NCBI RefSeq assembly: GCF_017353515.1
Contig: NZ_JAFMPY010000003.1
Coordinates: 1-64,000 of the forward strand
DNA length: 64,000 bases
DNA from: Jiella sonneratiae
Lineage (GTDB): Bacteria; Pseudomonadota; Alphaproteobacteria; Rhizobiales; Rhizobiaceae
Reading direction: 5' to 3'
Shown here: positions 1 to 8,627 of the stretch, in pieces
Layout of the letters: each line of letters begins with the position of its first letter
Numbering within the stretch: position 1 is the stretch's first letter
Translations under genes and position numbers: made by a program
The notes under the pieces: generated by a model
Seen by the model: the letters and a program-made list of their open reading frames with translations, nothing else
Told to the model about the DNA's origin: nothing
Databases searched by the model: none

Positions 1-350
1 GGGCGGGCGCCCCGGCGGGGGGCCGCGGGGCGGCCGGGCCCCCGGCCCCCCCCCCCCCCCCCCCCCCCCGCGTCGTTGGAGGGCTGGGCGTCGGAGTGCG
101 GCCGGCTCTCGGGTGACAGGTAGCTGCGAGCCCCCCTCTGTCCTGCCGGACATCTCCCCCGCAAGGGGGGAGATCGATCCCGCCCCCGCGTCTCGGCCAA
201 CTATCAAAGCGGATAGTTTGCACGAACGGACGAAAAGAGGCTGCGAACGCAAAAGCTGCTGATCTCCCCCCTTGTGGGGGAGATGGGCGGCAGCCCAGAG
301 GGGGGCGCTGCGCCGGCAGGTGAAGACCGATCGAGCGAGCATGTTCCCGC
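1..350. other. Contig-edge low-complexity DNA and a repeat pair, no gene
   Basis: No convincing coding region. The first ~70 bases are almost pure G/C and end in an uninterrupted run of 24 C (46-69). This is unlike anything else in the window and is probably an assembly or sequencing artefact at a contig end. From 131 to 305 there is an inverted pair of the palindromic intergenic repeat described separately. The peptide-binding protein gene to the right ends at 351. No permease or ATPase follows it before the window edge, so any partner transporter genes are not visible. Confidence 0.6.
131..305. repeat. Intergenic palindromic repeat, inverted pair 1
   Basis: Left half (131-176) starts CCCCCCTCTG and carries the hairpin ATCTCCCCC/GGGGGGAGAT. 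Right half (260-305) is the same family in reverse orientation (GATCTCCCCC ... CCCAGAGGGGG), with a diverged middle. The two halves face each other about 85 bp apart, so the whole could fold as a large stem as well as two local hairpins. Related pairs lie at 6829-7047 and 19280-19402. Similar elements are frequent between genes in rhizobial genomes; the family name is not asserted here. Confidence 0.75.
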
Positions 351-1907
351 TCACCCCTTGGTCACGTCCTTGAGCATCAGCAGAAACGACGGCTCGAGCT
401 CGAAGCCCTGGACCGTCGCCGTCGTGACGGCGTTCTGCTTCCAGTTGGCGACGAAGGCCCAGGGCGCGTCGTCATGGACGATCTTCTGGACCTTTTCATA
501 GAGCGCGCCGCGCTCTTTCTGGTCCGTCGTCTTGCGGGCCTCGTCGAGCAGCTTGTCGACCTCCGGATTGGCATAGTAGCCGGAGTTGAAGCCGCCCTCG
601 TCGGGCATCGCGTCTGAGCGGAGCGCGAGGAAGGGCAGGGTGTCGGGATCGTTGGTCATCCAGGCCATCTCCGCCATGTCCGCCTTGCCTTTCAGGCCCG
701 GATTGACGTTGGCGAGATAGGTGTTCCACTCGTAGGTCTGGATGTTGACCTGAAGGCCGACCTTCTTGAGATCCGCCTGGATCGCGGTGGCCATGGCGAC
801 CGGATCGAGCATGCCCGAGCCGCCCTCCGGCACGTAGAAGGTCAGTGTCTTGCCCTCGGCGCCGGCCTGGCGGATCAGCTCCTTGGCCTTTTCCGGATCG
901 TGAGGGTAGGGCGCGACCGAGCCGTCGTTCGCCCATTCGAAGGCGCCGGGGATCGGCCCGGCGGCGATCGTCGCCGTGCCCTGCAGGACGTTCTCGGTGA
1001 TCGCCTTCTTGTCGATGGCGTAGTTCACCGCCTGGCGCACCCGCTTGTCCGAGAACGGGCCCTCCTTGGTGTTGAGGATCAGGAACCAGAGATGCGGTCC
1101 GGCCTCCTCGTAGACCGTGTAGTTCGCATCGCTCCGGAACTGCGAGAGACTGTCCGGCGGCACTTCGACCATCAGGTCGATGCCGCCCGACAGCATCTCG
1201 GCGACACGGGTGTTGGCGTCGGCGATCGGCCGGAAGACGACCGCTTCGAGCTGCGGCGGGCCGTCCCAGTAATCCTCGTTGCGCGAGACCACGACCTTGG
1301 CGTTCGGGTCCCAGCCCTCGAACTTGAAGGCGCCGGTGCCGACCGGATGGCGGCCGAAATCCTTGCCGTATTTCTTCACGGCCTCGGGCGAGACGATCAG
1401 CCCGGTCGGATAGGCGAGGTTCGAGAGGAACGGCGCGAAAGGTTCCTTCAGCTGGAAGACGACGGTGTGCGCGTCCTTGGCGGTGACGCTGTCGACCTGC
1501 GAGAAGAAGAAGGCGAGGGGGAAGGGGCCGGTATCGTGGAACGGATGGTCGTCCTTCAGCATGCGGTCGAAGGTGAACTTCACCGCCTCGGCGTCGAAGG
1601 GCGTGCCGTCGTGGAACGTGACGTCGTCGCGCAGGTGGAAGGTGTAGGTCTTGCCGTCCTCGGAAATGTCCCAGCTCTTGGCCAGCGCCGGCTCGACCTC
1701 CAGCGTCCCCTTCTTGAAGCGCACCAGCCCGTCATAGAGGTTGACGAGGATGCGGAAGTCGTTGGTCGCGGTGACGGCCTGCGGATCGAGGGACTTCGGC
1801 TCGGCGATTTGCCCGACGATCAGGACGTTCGGCGGCGTCTGGGCTGCGGCCGGCCCGGCCATCGCCAGAGCGAGGATCGCAAACGCGGCGGCCAAGAGGT
1901 TTCGCAT
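351..1907 (-). CDS. ABC transporter periplasmic peptide-binding protein (SBP_bac_5 / DppA family)
   Basis: 518 aa. It is the periplasmic solute receptor of a dipeptide/oligopeptide or related ABC importer. The N-terminus is a classic Sec signal peptide (MRNLLAAAF, an Ala/Leu core, cleavage near AAAQ). The mature part begins with the family pattern EPKSLDPQ and continues through KSWDISEDGKTYTFHLRDDV and FHDGTPFDAEAV, the hallmark of the SBP_bac_5 fold. Length is normal for the family. A good AAGGAG ribosome site precedes the ATG. No permease or ATPase gene lies within the visible 350 bp downstream, so it may act with a transporter encoded elsewhere or be an orphan receptor. The substrate cannot be deduced from sequence alone. 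Confidence 0.93.
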   Translation of the reverse strand: MRNLLAAAFAILALAMAGPAAAQTPPNVLIVGQIAEPKSLDPQAVTATNDFRILVNLYDGLVRFKKGTLEVEPALAKSWDISEDGKTYTFHLRDDVTFHDGTPFDAEAVKFTFDRMLKDDHPFHDTGPFPLAFFFSQVDSVTAKDAHTVVFQLKEPFAPFLSNLAYPTGLIVSPEAVKKYGKDFGRHPVGTGAFKFEGWDPNAKVVVSRNEDYWDGPPQLEAVVFRPIADANTRVAEMLSGGIDLMVEVPPDSLSQFRSDANYTVYEEAGPHLWFLILNTKEGPFSDKRVRQAVNYAIDKKAITENVLQGTATIAAGPIPGAFEWANDGSVAPYPHDPEKAKELIRQAGAEGKTLTFYVPEGGSGMLDPVAMATAIQADLKKVGLQVNIQTYEWNTYLANVNPGLKGKADMAEMAWMTNDPDTLPFLALRSDAMPDEGGFNSGYYANPEVDKLLDEARKTTDQKERGALYEKVQKIVHDDAPWAFVANWKQNAVTTATVQGFELEPSFLLMLKDVTKG

Positions 1908-2011
1908 CGAGGGCTCCTTTCCGTGGCGGTGTCTTCGACACTTAGGCGATGCTCGCCGATGGCAAGGAAAGGTCGCGATTCCGCGCCGCGGACGGCCGGG
2001 GCCTCGACACG

Positions 2012-2039
2012 AAAGAGGCCGCCCGGCGGGGGCGGCCTC
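2012..2039 (-). terminator. Hairpin terminator after oligoendopeptidase gene
   Basis: Stem GAGGCCGCC/GGCGGCCTC, read on the minus strand, followed by TTTC. It lies about 35 bp beyond the stop of the pepF gene at 2073. The short U-run makes it a moderate rather than ideal intrinsic terminator. Confidence 0.6.
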
Positions 2040-2072
2040 GCAATGTTCGGGCGGCAGCGCCGGCCGATCGGC

Positions 2073-3905
2073 TCAGCCCATCTTCTCCAGCTCGTCGATG
2101 AAGCCGGAGATCATGCCGAGCCCCTTCGACCAGAAGGCCGGATCGGAGGCGTCGAGGCCGAAGGGTGCCAGCAGCTCCGAATGGTGCTTGGTGCCGCCGG
2201 CCTTCAGCATGGCGAAATACTTCTCCTGAAATCCGGCCTCCGAATTGCGGTAGACCGCATAGAGCGAGTTCACCAGGCAGTCGCCAAAGGCATAGGCGTA
2301 GACGTAGAACGGCGTGTGGATGAAGTGCGGCACGTAGGTCCAGTAGGTCTCGTAGCCGTCGCCGAGCCGGATCGCCGGGCCGAGGCTCTTGCCCTGCACC
2401 TCCAGCCAGATCTCGCCGATCCGCTCCGAGGTCAGTTCGCCCTGGCGTCGCTCGGTGTGGAGCTTGCGCTCGAACTGGTAGAAGGCGATCTGCCGGACCA
2501 CCGTGTTGATCATGTCCTCGACCTTCGAGGCGAGCAGCGTCTTCCTCTCGGCGTCGGTCTTCGCCTGGTCGAGCAGCGACCGGAAGGTCAGCATCTCGCC
2601 GAAGACCGAGGCGGTCTCGGCGAGCGTCAGCGGCGTCGGCGCCATCAGCGCCCCCTGCCGGCCGGCCAGCACCTGATGCACGCCGTGGCCGAGTTCGTGG
2701 GCGAGCGTCATCACGTCGCGCGGCTTGCCCATGTAGTTGAGGAGGACATAGGGGTGGACGCTCGGCACCGTCGGATGGGCGAAGGCGCCGGGCGCCTTGC
2801 CGGGCCGGATCGCCGCGTCGATCCATGAATTGTCGAAGAAGCGCTCGGCGATCGACGCCATTTCCGGCGAGAAGCCCGAATAGGCCGAAAGCACCGTCGA
2901 GCGGGCCTCGCCCCACGGGATGTCGCGGCGCCTGGCGTCGGGCAGCGGGGCGTTGCGGTCCCAGTATTCGAGCTGGTCGACGCCGAGCCATTTCGCCTTC
3001 ATCGCGTAATAGCGATGGGAGATGCGGGGATAGGCCTCGTCGACGGCGGCGGTCAGGGCGTCGACGACGTCGCGCTCGACCCGGTTGGCGAGGTGGCGCG
3101 AATCGGCGACGTCGGCAAAGCCGCGCCAGCGGTCGGAGATCTCCTTGTCCTTGGCCAGCGTGTTGGTGATGAGGGTGAAGACCCTGAGATTTTGGGAAAA
3201 CACGTTGGCGAGGGCGTTCGCCGCCTTGCGCCGCTTCTCGGGCTCGGGATCCTGCAGCATGTTGAGCGCGGCTTCGATCGCCATGTCCTCGCCGTCGACG
3301 GTGAAGCGCAGCGACGTCAGCGTCTCGTCGAACAGCCGGTTCCAGGATCCCGCGCCGGTCACCGCCTTGTCGTGGAACAGCTCTTCCACGCGGTCTTCCA
3401 GCTGGTAGGGCTTGTCCTTCCTGAGATCGACGATCCACGGCCGGTAGTGGCCGAGCGCCGGATCGCGGTCCATCGCCGCATCGAGGACGGCGTCGTCGAT
3501 GCGGTTGAGCTCCAGCGCGAAGAACAGGAGCTTCGAGGCGATGTCGGTGACGTTCGACTGGGTGTCGCCGTAGAACTTCGCCCGCGCCGGATCCGAGGTG
3601 TCGCCGGAATAGACGAGGCCGGCAAAGGAGATGATCCGGCCGAGCAGTTCCTCGAGGCCCTCGTAGGCGCGGATGGCTTCGACGAGGTTGCCGTCCTCTG
3701 CTGCCGCCGCCTCGGCGAGCCGGCCGCGCCAGCGCTCCTGGAAGGCCGCCGCCGCCTGCCGCGCGCGGTCCATGTCCGCGGCGAGCTCCGGGCTCGTCAT
3801 CGCGGGATAGAGATCGGCGAGATTCCACTCGGGAAGGTCGCCCGCCGTCGTCGCAGCCGCCTCGGCCGCGGAACGGGCGGCAATGATCGTCGCAATCGTT
3901 CTCAA
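2073..3905 (-). CDS. pepF: M3 family oligoendopeptidase F
   Basis: 610 aa cytoplasmic zinc metallopeptidase that degrades oligopeptides. The zinc site HELGH is near residue 400 inside LAHELGHGVHQ, with the downstream glutamate region ETASVFGEM as expected for M3B enzymes. An N-terminal oligoendopeptidase F helical domain (DLPEWNLADLYP) precedes the catalytic domain. The length matches the 600-620 aa alphaproteobacterial form. It is divergent from the sigma-54 response regulator at 4135, and the ~230-bp spacer holds an inverted repeat at 4026-4077. Longer open frames over the same DNA on both strands are shadows. Confidence 0.95.
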   Translation of the reverse strand: MRTIATIIAARSAAEAAATTAGDLPEWNLADLYPAMTSPELAADMDRARQAAAAFQERWRGRLAEAAAAEDGNLVEAIRAYEGLEELLGRIISFAGLVYSGDTSDPARAKFYGDTQSNVTDIASKLLFFALELNRIDDAVLDAAMDRDPALGHYRPWIVDLRKDKPYQLEDRVEELFHDKAVTGAGSWNRLFDETLTSLRFTVDGEDMAIEAALNMLQDPEPEKRRKAANALANVFSQNLRVFTLITNTLAKDKEISDRWRGFADVADSRHLANRVERDVVDALTAAVDEAYPRISHRYYAMKAKWLGVDQLEYWDRNAPLPDARRRDIPWGEARSTVLSAYSGFSPEMASIAERFFDNSWIDAAIRPGKAPGAFAHPTVPSVHPYVLLNYMGKPRDVMTLAHELGHGVHQVLAGRQGALMAPTPLTLAETASVFGEMLTFRSLLDQAKTDAERKTLLASKVEDMINTVVRQIAFYQFERKLHTERRQGELTSERIGEIWLEVQGKSLGPAIRLGDGYETYWTYVPHFIHTPFYVYAYAFGDCLVNSLYAVYRNSEAGFQEKYFAMLKAGGTKHHSELLAPFGLDASDPAFWSKGLGMISGFIDELEKMG

Positions 3906-4025
3906 GAGCTTCTTTCCATTCTGTCTCGACGCCGTCCGGAGGCAATAGCCCTCCGGCTCGCCCCGGCCAAGCCCGAAGGCGCGGCCAATCTCCCGACGAT
4001 ATCGTGACGCCCGCCACTTGCGTCA

Positions 4026-4077
4026 AATTCGACTGAAATTACAGAGAATTAATTGTCCGTTTCCGTTCAGTCGGATT
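4026..4077. promoter_or_regulatory. 12-bp inverted repeat between pepF and response regulator
   Basis: Arms AATTCGACTGAA (4026-4037) and TTCAGTCGGATT (4066-4077) pair over 12 bp with one G-U. They enclose an AT-rich 28-nt middle that stands out against the GC-rich surroundings. It lies 58 bp upstream of the response-regulator ATG. It could be an operator for a dimeric regulator or a leader hairpin; no function is demonstrated. Confidence 0.45.
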
Positions 4078-4134
4078 TTAGGCGCCCGTGCCAAAGTGGG
4101 TCATTCTCGCACCAAGACGAGACCGGAGGCGTCA

Positions 4135-5637
4135 ATGACCGACATCGTCCTCATCGTCGACGACGATCCCATCCAGCGTCGGCTGCTCGACGCGCATGTC
4201 GCCCGCATGGGGCTGCAGCCGCTGCATTGCGACGGCGGCCGCGCGGCGCTCGACGCCCTCGGCGGTCGCAATGCCGGCCAGATCGCCGCAGTGGTGCTCG
4301 ATCTGCTGATGCCGGACAAGAGCGGCATGGAGGTGATGGCGGAAATGCGCCGCAACCGCCTCGACGTGCCGATCGTCGTGCAGACCGCCAAGGGCTCGAT
4401 CGACACGGTGGTCGAGGCGATGCGCGCCGGGGCCTTCGATTTCGTGGTCAAGCCGGTGTCGCCGGAGCGGCTGCGCGAGACGCTCGCCAACGCCGTGCGC
4501 ATGCATGCCGCGGCGCGGCCGAAGCGCGGCGACACGACGCTCGCGCCCGGCGAGGCCTCGCCGGTGATGCGGCCGGTCCTCGCGATGGCGGCAAAGGCGG
4601 CGCGATCCAGCATCCCCATCCTGATCAGCGGCGAGACCGGCGTCGGCAAGGAGTGGCTGGCCCGCGCCATCCGGGCTGCCGGCGAACGCGCGTCGAAGCC
4701 GTTCGTCGCGGTCAATTGCGGCGCCCTGCCGGCCGATCTCGTCGAGAGCATCCTGTTCGGCCATGCGCGGGGTGCCTTCACCGACGCCACCGACGAGCAC
4801 CGCGGCAAGTTCGCCGAGGCGGACGGCGGCACGCTGTTCCTCGACGAGGTCGGCGAACTCGCCCCGGCGGCGCAGGTGAAGCTCCTGCGCGTCCTGCAGG
4901 AGGGCGAGATCGATCCCGTCGGCTCGAAGGCGCCGCTTCGCGTCGACGTCCGGGTGATTTCGGCGACCAATCGCAGCCTCGCCGAGGCCGTCGCCGCCGG
5001 CCGCTTTCGCGAGGACCTCTATTATCGCCTCAACGCCGTCGAGATCACCATGCCGCCGCTGCGCGAAAGGCGGCCCGAGATCCGCGGCCTCGTCGAAGGC
5101 TTCCTCGAGCGGCTCGTCGGCGTCGAGCGGCGATCCCCGGCAAACGGCATCGACGAGGCGGCGCTGCGGCTGCTCGAAGCCTACGACTGGCCCGGCAACA
5201 TCCGCCAGCTCGAAAACACGCTGCATCGGGCCGTCGTGCTGTCGGACGACGAGACGCTCGGCGTCGAGGATTTCCGCCAGATTACGGCCCTGATGGACGC
5301 GGCGGCCGTCGGCGGCACGCGTGTCGCCGCGGCAGAGCCGCGGCAGACGGTGGGCCTGGCGGACGACCGGCGCGGAGAGCTAAGCGCCGATTTGCCGGGC
5401 CCGAACCGCGCGGGCGTCGAGGCGCCGGTCCGGCGCGACCGGCCCTTCGTCCCGGAGTTCCCGCTGCGTGACGGCGAGGGACAGGTCCGCCGCATCGTCG
5501 ACGTCGAGGCGGACCTCATCCGGATGGCGCTCGCGCAATATGACGGGCGGATGAGCGAGATCGCCCGCCGCCTCGGCATCGGCCGGTCGACCCTCTACCG
5601 GAAGATGCGCGAATACAACATCGCCGAGCGCCGCTGA
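4135..5637 (+). CDS. Sigma-54-dependent response regulator (receiver-AAA+-Fis)
   Basis: 500 aa NtrC-class transcriptional activator. The receiver domain (residues ~4-120) has the acidic pocket DDD near 9-11, phospho-acceptor Asp ~54 in VVLDLLMP, and Lys in VVKPVSPE. The AAA+ domain (~150-380) has Walker A GETGVGKE (~165) and Walker B GGTLFLDEVGEL. The C-terminal Fis-type helix-turn-helix ends in ARRLGIGRSTLYRKMREY. The sigma-54-contacting loop reads GAFTDA rather than GAFTGA (~212). The start at 4135 (MTDIVLIVDDD) is preferred to the longer frame from 4018 because it begins exactly at the receiver fold and follows GGAGG. No cognate histidine kinase is adjacent. Confidence 0.93.
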   Translation: MTDIVLIVDDDPIQRRLLDAHVARMGLQPLHCDGGRAALDALGGRNAGQIAAVVLDLLMPDKSGMEVMAEMRRNRLDVPIVVQTAKGSIDTVVEAMRAGAFDFVVKPVSPERLRETLANAVRMHAAARPKRGDTTLAPGEASPVMRPVLAMAAKAARSSIPILISGETGVGKEWLARAIRAAGERASKPFVAVNCGALPADLVESILFGHARGAFTDATDEHRGKFAEADGGTLFLDEVGELAPAAQVKLLRVLQEGEIDPVGSKAPLRVDVRVISATNRSLAEAVAAGRFREDLYYRLNAVEITMPPLRERRPEIRGLVEGFLERLVGVERRSPANGIDEAALRLLEAYDWPGNIRQLENTLHRAVVLSDDETLGVEDFRQITALMDAAAVGGTRVAAAEPRQTVGLADDRRGELSADLPGPNRAGVEAPVRRDRPFVPEFPLRDGEGQVRRIVDVEADLIRMALAQYDGRMSEIARRLGIGRSTLYRKMREYNIAERR

Positions 5638-5805
5638 CGGCATTTGTCCGCAGGGCGGCGGAGTTTTGCCGGGCGTCCGGCGCCTTGCCGCCGCGCACCG
5701 CGCGGGTGTAGGGGCTGGCCGGCGGGGGGACGGCTTGAAGCCGGGCCTTCCGGCTCGCTGCCTTCAGCCGTGGGTTTCGACGAAGAAGGAAAGGCTGAAA
5801 GCAAG

Positions 5806-6753
5806 ATGCATCCGAAGATCGCCGTGATCGGCTGCGGCCAGTGGGGACAGAACCACGTCAGGACGCTCGCCGAAATCGGAGCGCTCACGGCCGTTGCCGA
5901 TCGCAATCTCGACCGCGCCGAACGCTTCGCCGAGCGGCACGGCGTGCCCGCCATGGAGCCGGACGAGGCGATCGCTTCCAGCGACATCGACGCCGTCGTG
6001 CTGGCGCTGCCGGCGAGCGTCCACGGTCCGGTGGCGCGGGCCGCCTTCGCCGCCGGCAAGGACGTCCTGATCGAAAAGCCGATCGCCCTCGACGTCGCCG
6101 ACGCCGAGCTGACGGCGGCAGTCGCCGAAAAGGCCGACCGCCTCCTGATGGTCGGTCACGTGCTGCGCTTCCATCCGGTCTTCCAGAAGCTCTGCGCCGT
6201 TGTGGCGGAGGGGCGGATCGGCACCGTCCGGCACATCGTCGCCAACCGCATGGGGCTCGGCCGCTTCCTCGGCATGGACGTCGTCTGGGACCTCGCGCCG
6301 CACGACCTGTCGCTGATCCTGAAGCTCGCGAATTCGATGCCGCTCGCCGTCCGGGCTATGCGCCGCACCGTCCTGTCGGACGCGACGGACGTGGCGGACG
6401 TCGTGCTGGAATTTGCCGGCGGGCTGAAGGCGGAGGTTCACGTCTCGCGTATCTCGCCCTATCGCGACCGGCGCTTTTCGGTGGTCGGCACCAAGGGGAT
6501 GATCGTCTTCGACGACCTCGCGCCCGAGGGCGAGAAGCTGGCGCTCTACGGCCATCAGGTCTGGCGCGACGGCGAGGTGTTCGCCTTCGAGAACGCGCCG
6601 GTGACGCATCTGCCTGTCTCGCCCGGCCTGCCGCTCGACCGCGAGCTCCGCCATTTCATCGACTGCATCGTGCATCGCCGCCAGCCGGAAACGGGAGCGG
6701 CGGAGGCCGTCGAGACCGTCCGCATCCTCAACGAGGCGTCGCCGCTGGGCTAG
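5806..6753 (+). CDS. Gfo/Idh/MocA family NAD(P)-dependent oxidoreductase
   Basis: 315 aa. The N-terminal Rossmann fold carries IGCGQWGQNHVRTLAE at residue ~6, and the family's EKPIALDVADAE segment follows near residue 90. The C-terminal alpha/beta domain contains HDLSLILKL, which fits sugar or sugar-nucleotide dehydrogenases of this superfamily. The start at 5806 follows GAAGGAAAG. The longer frame from 5644 would add a low-complexity tail crossing a GC hairpin. The substrate is unknown. It is monocistronic, flanked downstream by a repeat-rich spacer, so context gives no pathway. Confidence 0.85.
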   Translation: MHPKIAVIGCGQWGQNHVRTLAEIGALTAVADRNLDRAERFAERHGVPAMEPDEAIASSDIDAVVLALPASVHGPVARAAFAAGKDVLIEKPIALDVADAELTAAVAEKADRLLMVGHVLRFHPVFQKLCAVVAEGRIGTVRHIVANRMGLGRFLGMDVVWDLAPHDLSLILKLANSMPLAVRAMRRTVLSDATDVADVVLEFAGGLKAEVHVSRISPYRDRRFSVVGTKGMIVFDDLAPEGEKLALYGHQVWRDGEVFAFENAPVTHLPVSPGLPLDRELRHFIDCIVHRRQPETGAAEAVETVRILNEASPLG

Positions 6754-6828
6754 GCCGGCGGGATTTTCGCGGTCTTCCGTTCGGGTCCGGTCATTGGGCG
6801 GCCATCCGAGACCGAGCGGCGTGTTCCA

Positions 6829-7047
6829 CCCCCCTCTGTCCTGCCGGACATCTCCCCCGCAAGGGGGGAGATCGGCAGCGTCGGCGCGTTCACCTCTTTG
6901 TGGAAGGCCGACACCTCAATCTGGAAGACCGACACCTCTTTCTGGAAGGCCGATGCAAGGCTCGTCCGCCGCAGGGTGGGCGCTGACCTCTGCGCGGGAT
7001 CGATCTCCCCCCTTGCGGGGGAGATGTCCGGCAGGACAGAGGGGGGT
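6829..7047. repeat. Intergenic palindromic repeat, inverted pair 2
   Basis: Forward arm CCCCCCTCTGTCCTGCCGG with hairpin ATCTCCCCC..GGGGGGAGAT (6829-6873). The reverse arm at 7002-7047 is nearly an exact reverse complement over about 44 bp, including the CCGGCAGGACAG tail. The two arms could form a very long stem with a ~128-nt loop between the ends of two convergent genes, where it could also stop transcription from both sides. Confidence 0.8.
6901..6958 (+). repeat. Three tandem 21-bp units
   Basis: Imperfect direct repeats with TGGAAG starting at 6901, 6922 and 6943 (unit TGGAAGRCCGACACCTCNNTC). They sit in the loop between the arms of repeat pair 2. The third unit is degenerate at its end. 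No function is apparent. Confidence 0.7.
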
Positions 7048-7141
7048 ACAAAAGCGCCGGCGCATTTGTGGTAATGAACGATCAGCCCGGTCGACAGGCG
7101 GGGCAGCGTTCGACCCGGCCGATGACGAGGCTCCCAACCCT

Positions 7142-8320
7142 CTAAACGCTCGCCGCGACGCCCTCCCGGGCGGCGAGGCGGCCGGCCGAAAGACCTTCGA
7201 CAATGACCCCGCCGCCGAGAACTTCGGCGCCGGCCTCGACGCCGTCGTAGAAGACGCAGGCCTGGCCGGGGGCGATCCCGTCTTCCCCGAGAACCAGTTC
7301 GACCTCGACCGAGCCGCCCTCCGCTGCGAGGATGCGCGCCGGAGCGGGCGGGCGGGTCGAGCGGACCTTGACGAACACCTCACCGCCGGCGGCGGCGTGC
7401 GCCGCCACGCTTCGCGCGCCGAGCCAGTTGAGGTCCCGTAGCCGGATCCGCCGCGTCGCGAGCGCCTCGCGCGGGCCGACCGTCACCGTGGCGGTGGCCG
7501 CGTCGAGCGCCACCACGTAGAGCGGATCGCCCGCGGCGATACCGAGGCCGCGGCGCTGGCCGATGGTGAAGTGGACGATGCCGGCATGCCGGCCGAGGCG
7601 GCGGCCGTCGACATGGACGATCTCCCCCGGTTCCCCGGCCTCGGGCCGCAGCTTGCGGATGACGTCGAAATAGCGGCCCTTCGAGACGAAACAGATGTCC
7701 TGGCTGTCGGGCTTGTCGGCGACGGCGAGGCCGAAGCGCGCGGCGATCGCGCGCGTTTCGTCCTTGGTCATGGTGCCGAGCGGAAAGCGCAGGAAGTCGA
7801 GCTGCGCCTGCGTCGTCCCGTAGAGAAAGTAGCTCTGGTCGCGGTCGAGATCCTTCGGGCGGAACATCGCGCGGTGGCCGTCCCGCTGCCGCGACTCGAC
7901 GTAGTGGCCTGTGGCCAGCGCGTCGGCGCCGAGATCCGCAGCGGTCTCGAGGAGGTCGCGGAACTTGACGGTCTGGTTGCAGGCGACGCAGGGAATCGGC
8001 GTTTCGCCGGCGATGTAGCTCGCCGCGAAGGGATCGATGACCGCCTTTCGGAAGCGCTCCTCGTAGTCGAGGACGTAGTGGTCGATGCCGAGAGCCTCGG
8101 CCACCCGCCGCGCGTCGTGGATGTCCTGCCCGGCGCAGCAGGCGCCGGCGCGGCGCGGGCCGGCGCCGCCGTCGTAGAGCTGCAGCGTGATGCCGACGAC
8201 GTCGTAGCCGGCTTCGGCGAGAAGCGCGGCGGTCACCGAGGAATCGACGCCGCCGGACATGGCGACGACGACGCGCGTCTCGGACGGCGGCTTGGCGATG
8301 TCGAGGCTGTTGAGTGTCAT
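7142..8320 (-). CDS. mnmA: tRNA-specific 2-thiouridylase MnmA
   Basis: 392 aa cytoplasmic enzyme that thiolates U34 of tRNA-Lys, -Glu and -Gln wobble positions. Visible are the PP-loop ATP site SGGVDSSV (residue ~21), the catalytic cysteine regions [11 protein letters not shown] and DSQDICFV, and the C-terminal barrel (TIGQRRGLG). The start [10 protein letters not shown] at 8320 is chosen because the longer frame from 8458 adds 46 Arg/His-rich residues with no family counterpart. It is divergent from sciP with a ~300-bp spacer. One tRNA-Glu gene, a likely substrate class, lies in this window at 19523. Confidence 0.95.
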   Translation of the reverse strand: MTLNSLDIAKPPSETRVVVAMSGGVDSSVTAALLAEAGYDVVGITLQLYDGGAGPRRAGACCAGQDIHDARRVAEALGIDHYVLDYEERFRKAVIDPFAASYIAGETPIPCVACNQTVKFRDLLETAADLGADALATGHYVESRQRDGHRAMFRPKDLDRDQSYFLYGTTQAQLDFLRFPLGTMTKDETRAIAARFGLAVADKPDSQDICFVSKGRYFDVIRKLRPEAGEPGEIVHVDGRRLGRHAGIVHFTIGQRRGLGIAAGDPLYVVALDAATATVTVGPREALATRRIRLRDLNWLGARSVAAHAAAGGEVFVKVRSTRPPAPARILAAEGGSVEVELVLGEDGIAPGQACVFYDGVEAGAEVLGGGVIVEGLSAGRLAAREGVAASV

Positions 8321-8627
8321 GATGCTGCTGACTTGGCGGCGGTCGGTTCGCTCGGCAGGCCGCGCTGGCGGACGTTGGCGAGCATGATGGTGCGAGCACG
8401 AGGCTGCGCAGCCATATCGCGATTGCGCCCGGCCTTTCAACGGTCGGCCATGGCGCAAAGCTGCCCGGAGCGGTCAACTTTTTTCGAAGCGCCTGCCTGC
8501 CGAAGCGGGTTCGCCAAGAGTTTTCAGCAACTTCTTATCGAAAGCTTACGCCGGGCTTGACTCTTTCTTTAGAAGCAAACGCTACGGTCGTCACGATTGG
8601 GTCTTTGGGTAGTGTGTCGAGAGTGCA
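8321..8627. other. Divergent spacer between mnmA and sciP
   Basis: 307 bp without a gene. Upstream of sciP there is a plausible TTGACT hexamer (about 8560) with a weak -10 some 17 bp on. A GACTC site (the GANTC motif methylated by CcrM in this order) overlaps it. No TTAA-N7-TTAA CtrA box is visible here. The stretch next to mnmA shows nothing specific. Confidence 0.5.

Larger units (their letters stand above)
6754..7141. other. 388-bp intergenic region with repeats, no gene
   Basis: Between two convergent genes. It holds an inverted pair of the palindromic repeat (6829-6873 and 7002-7047) and, between the arms, three tandem 21-bp units (tggaagg/accgacacctc type) at 6901-6958. Open frames through here follow the repeat periodicity and have no recognisable protein. 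Confidence 0.7.

Noticed and set aside
900-2828. A 642-residue plus-strand open frame
   Set aside because: Antisense to two well-recognised genes; Arg/Val/Gly-rich sequence with no motif. GC-rich DNA creates long antisense frames.
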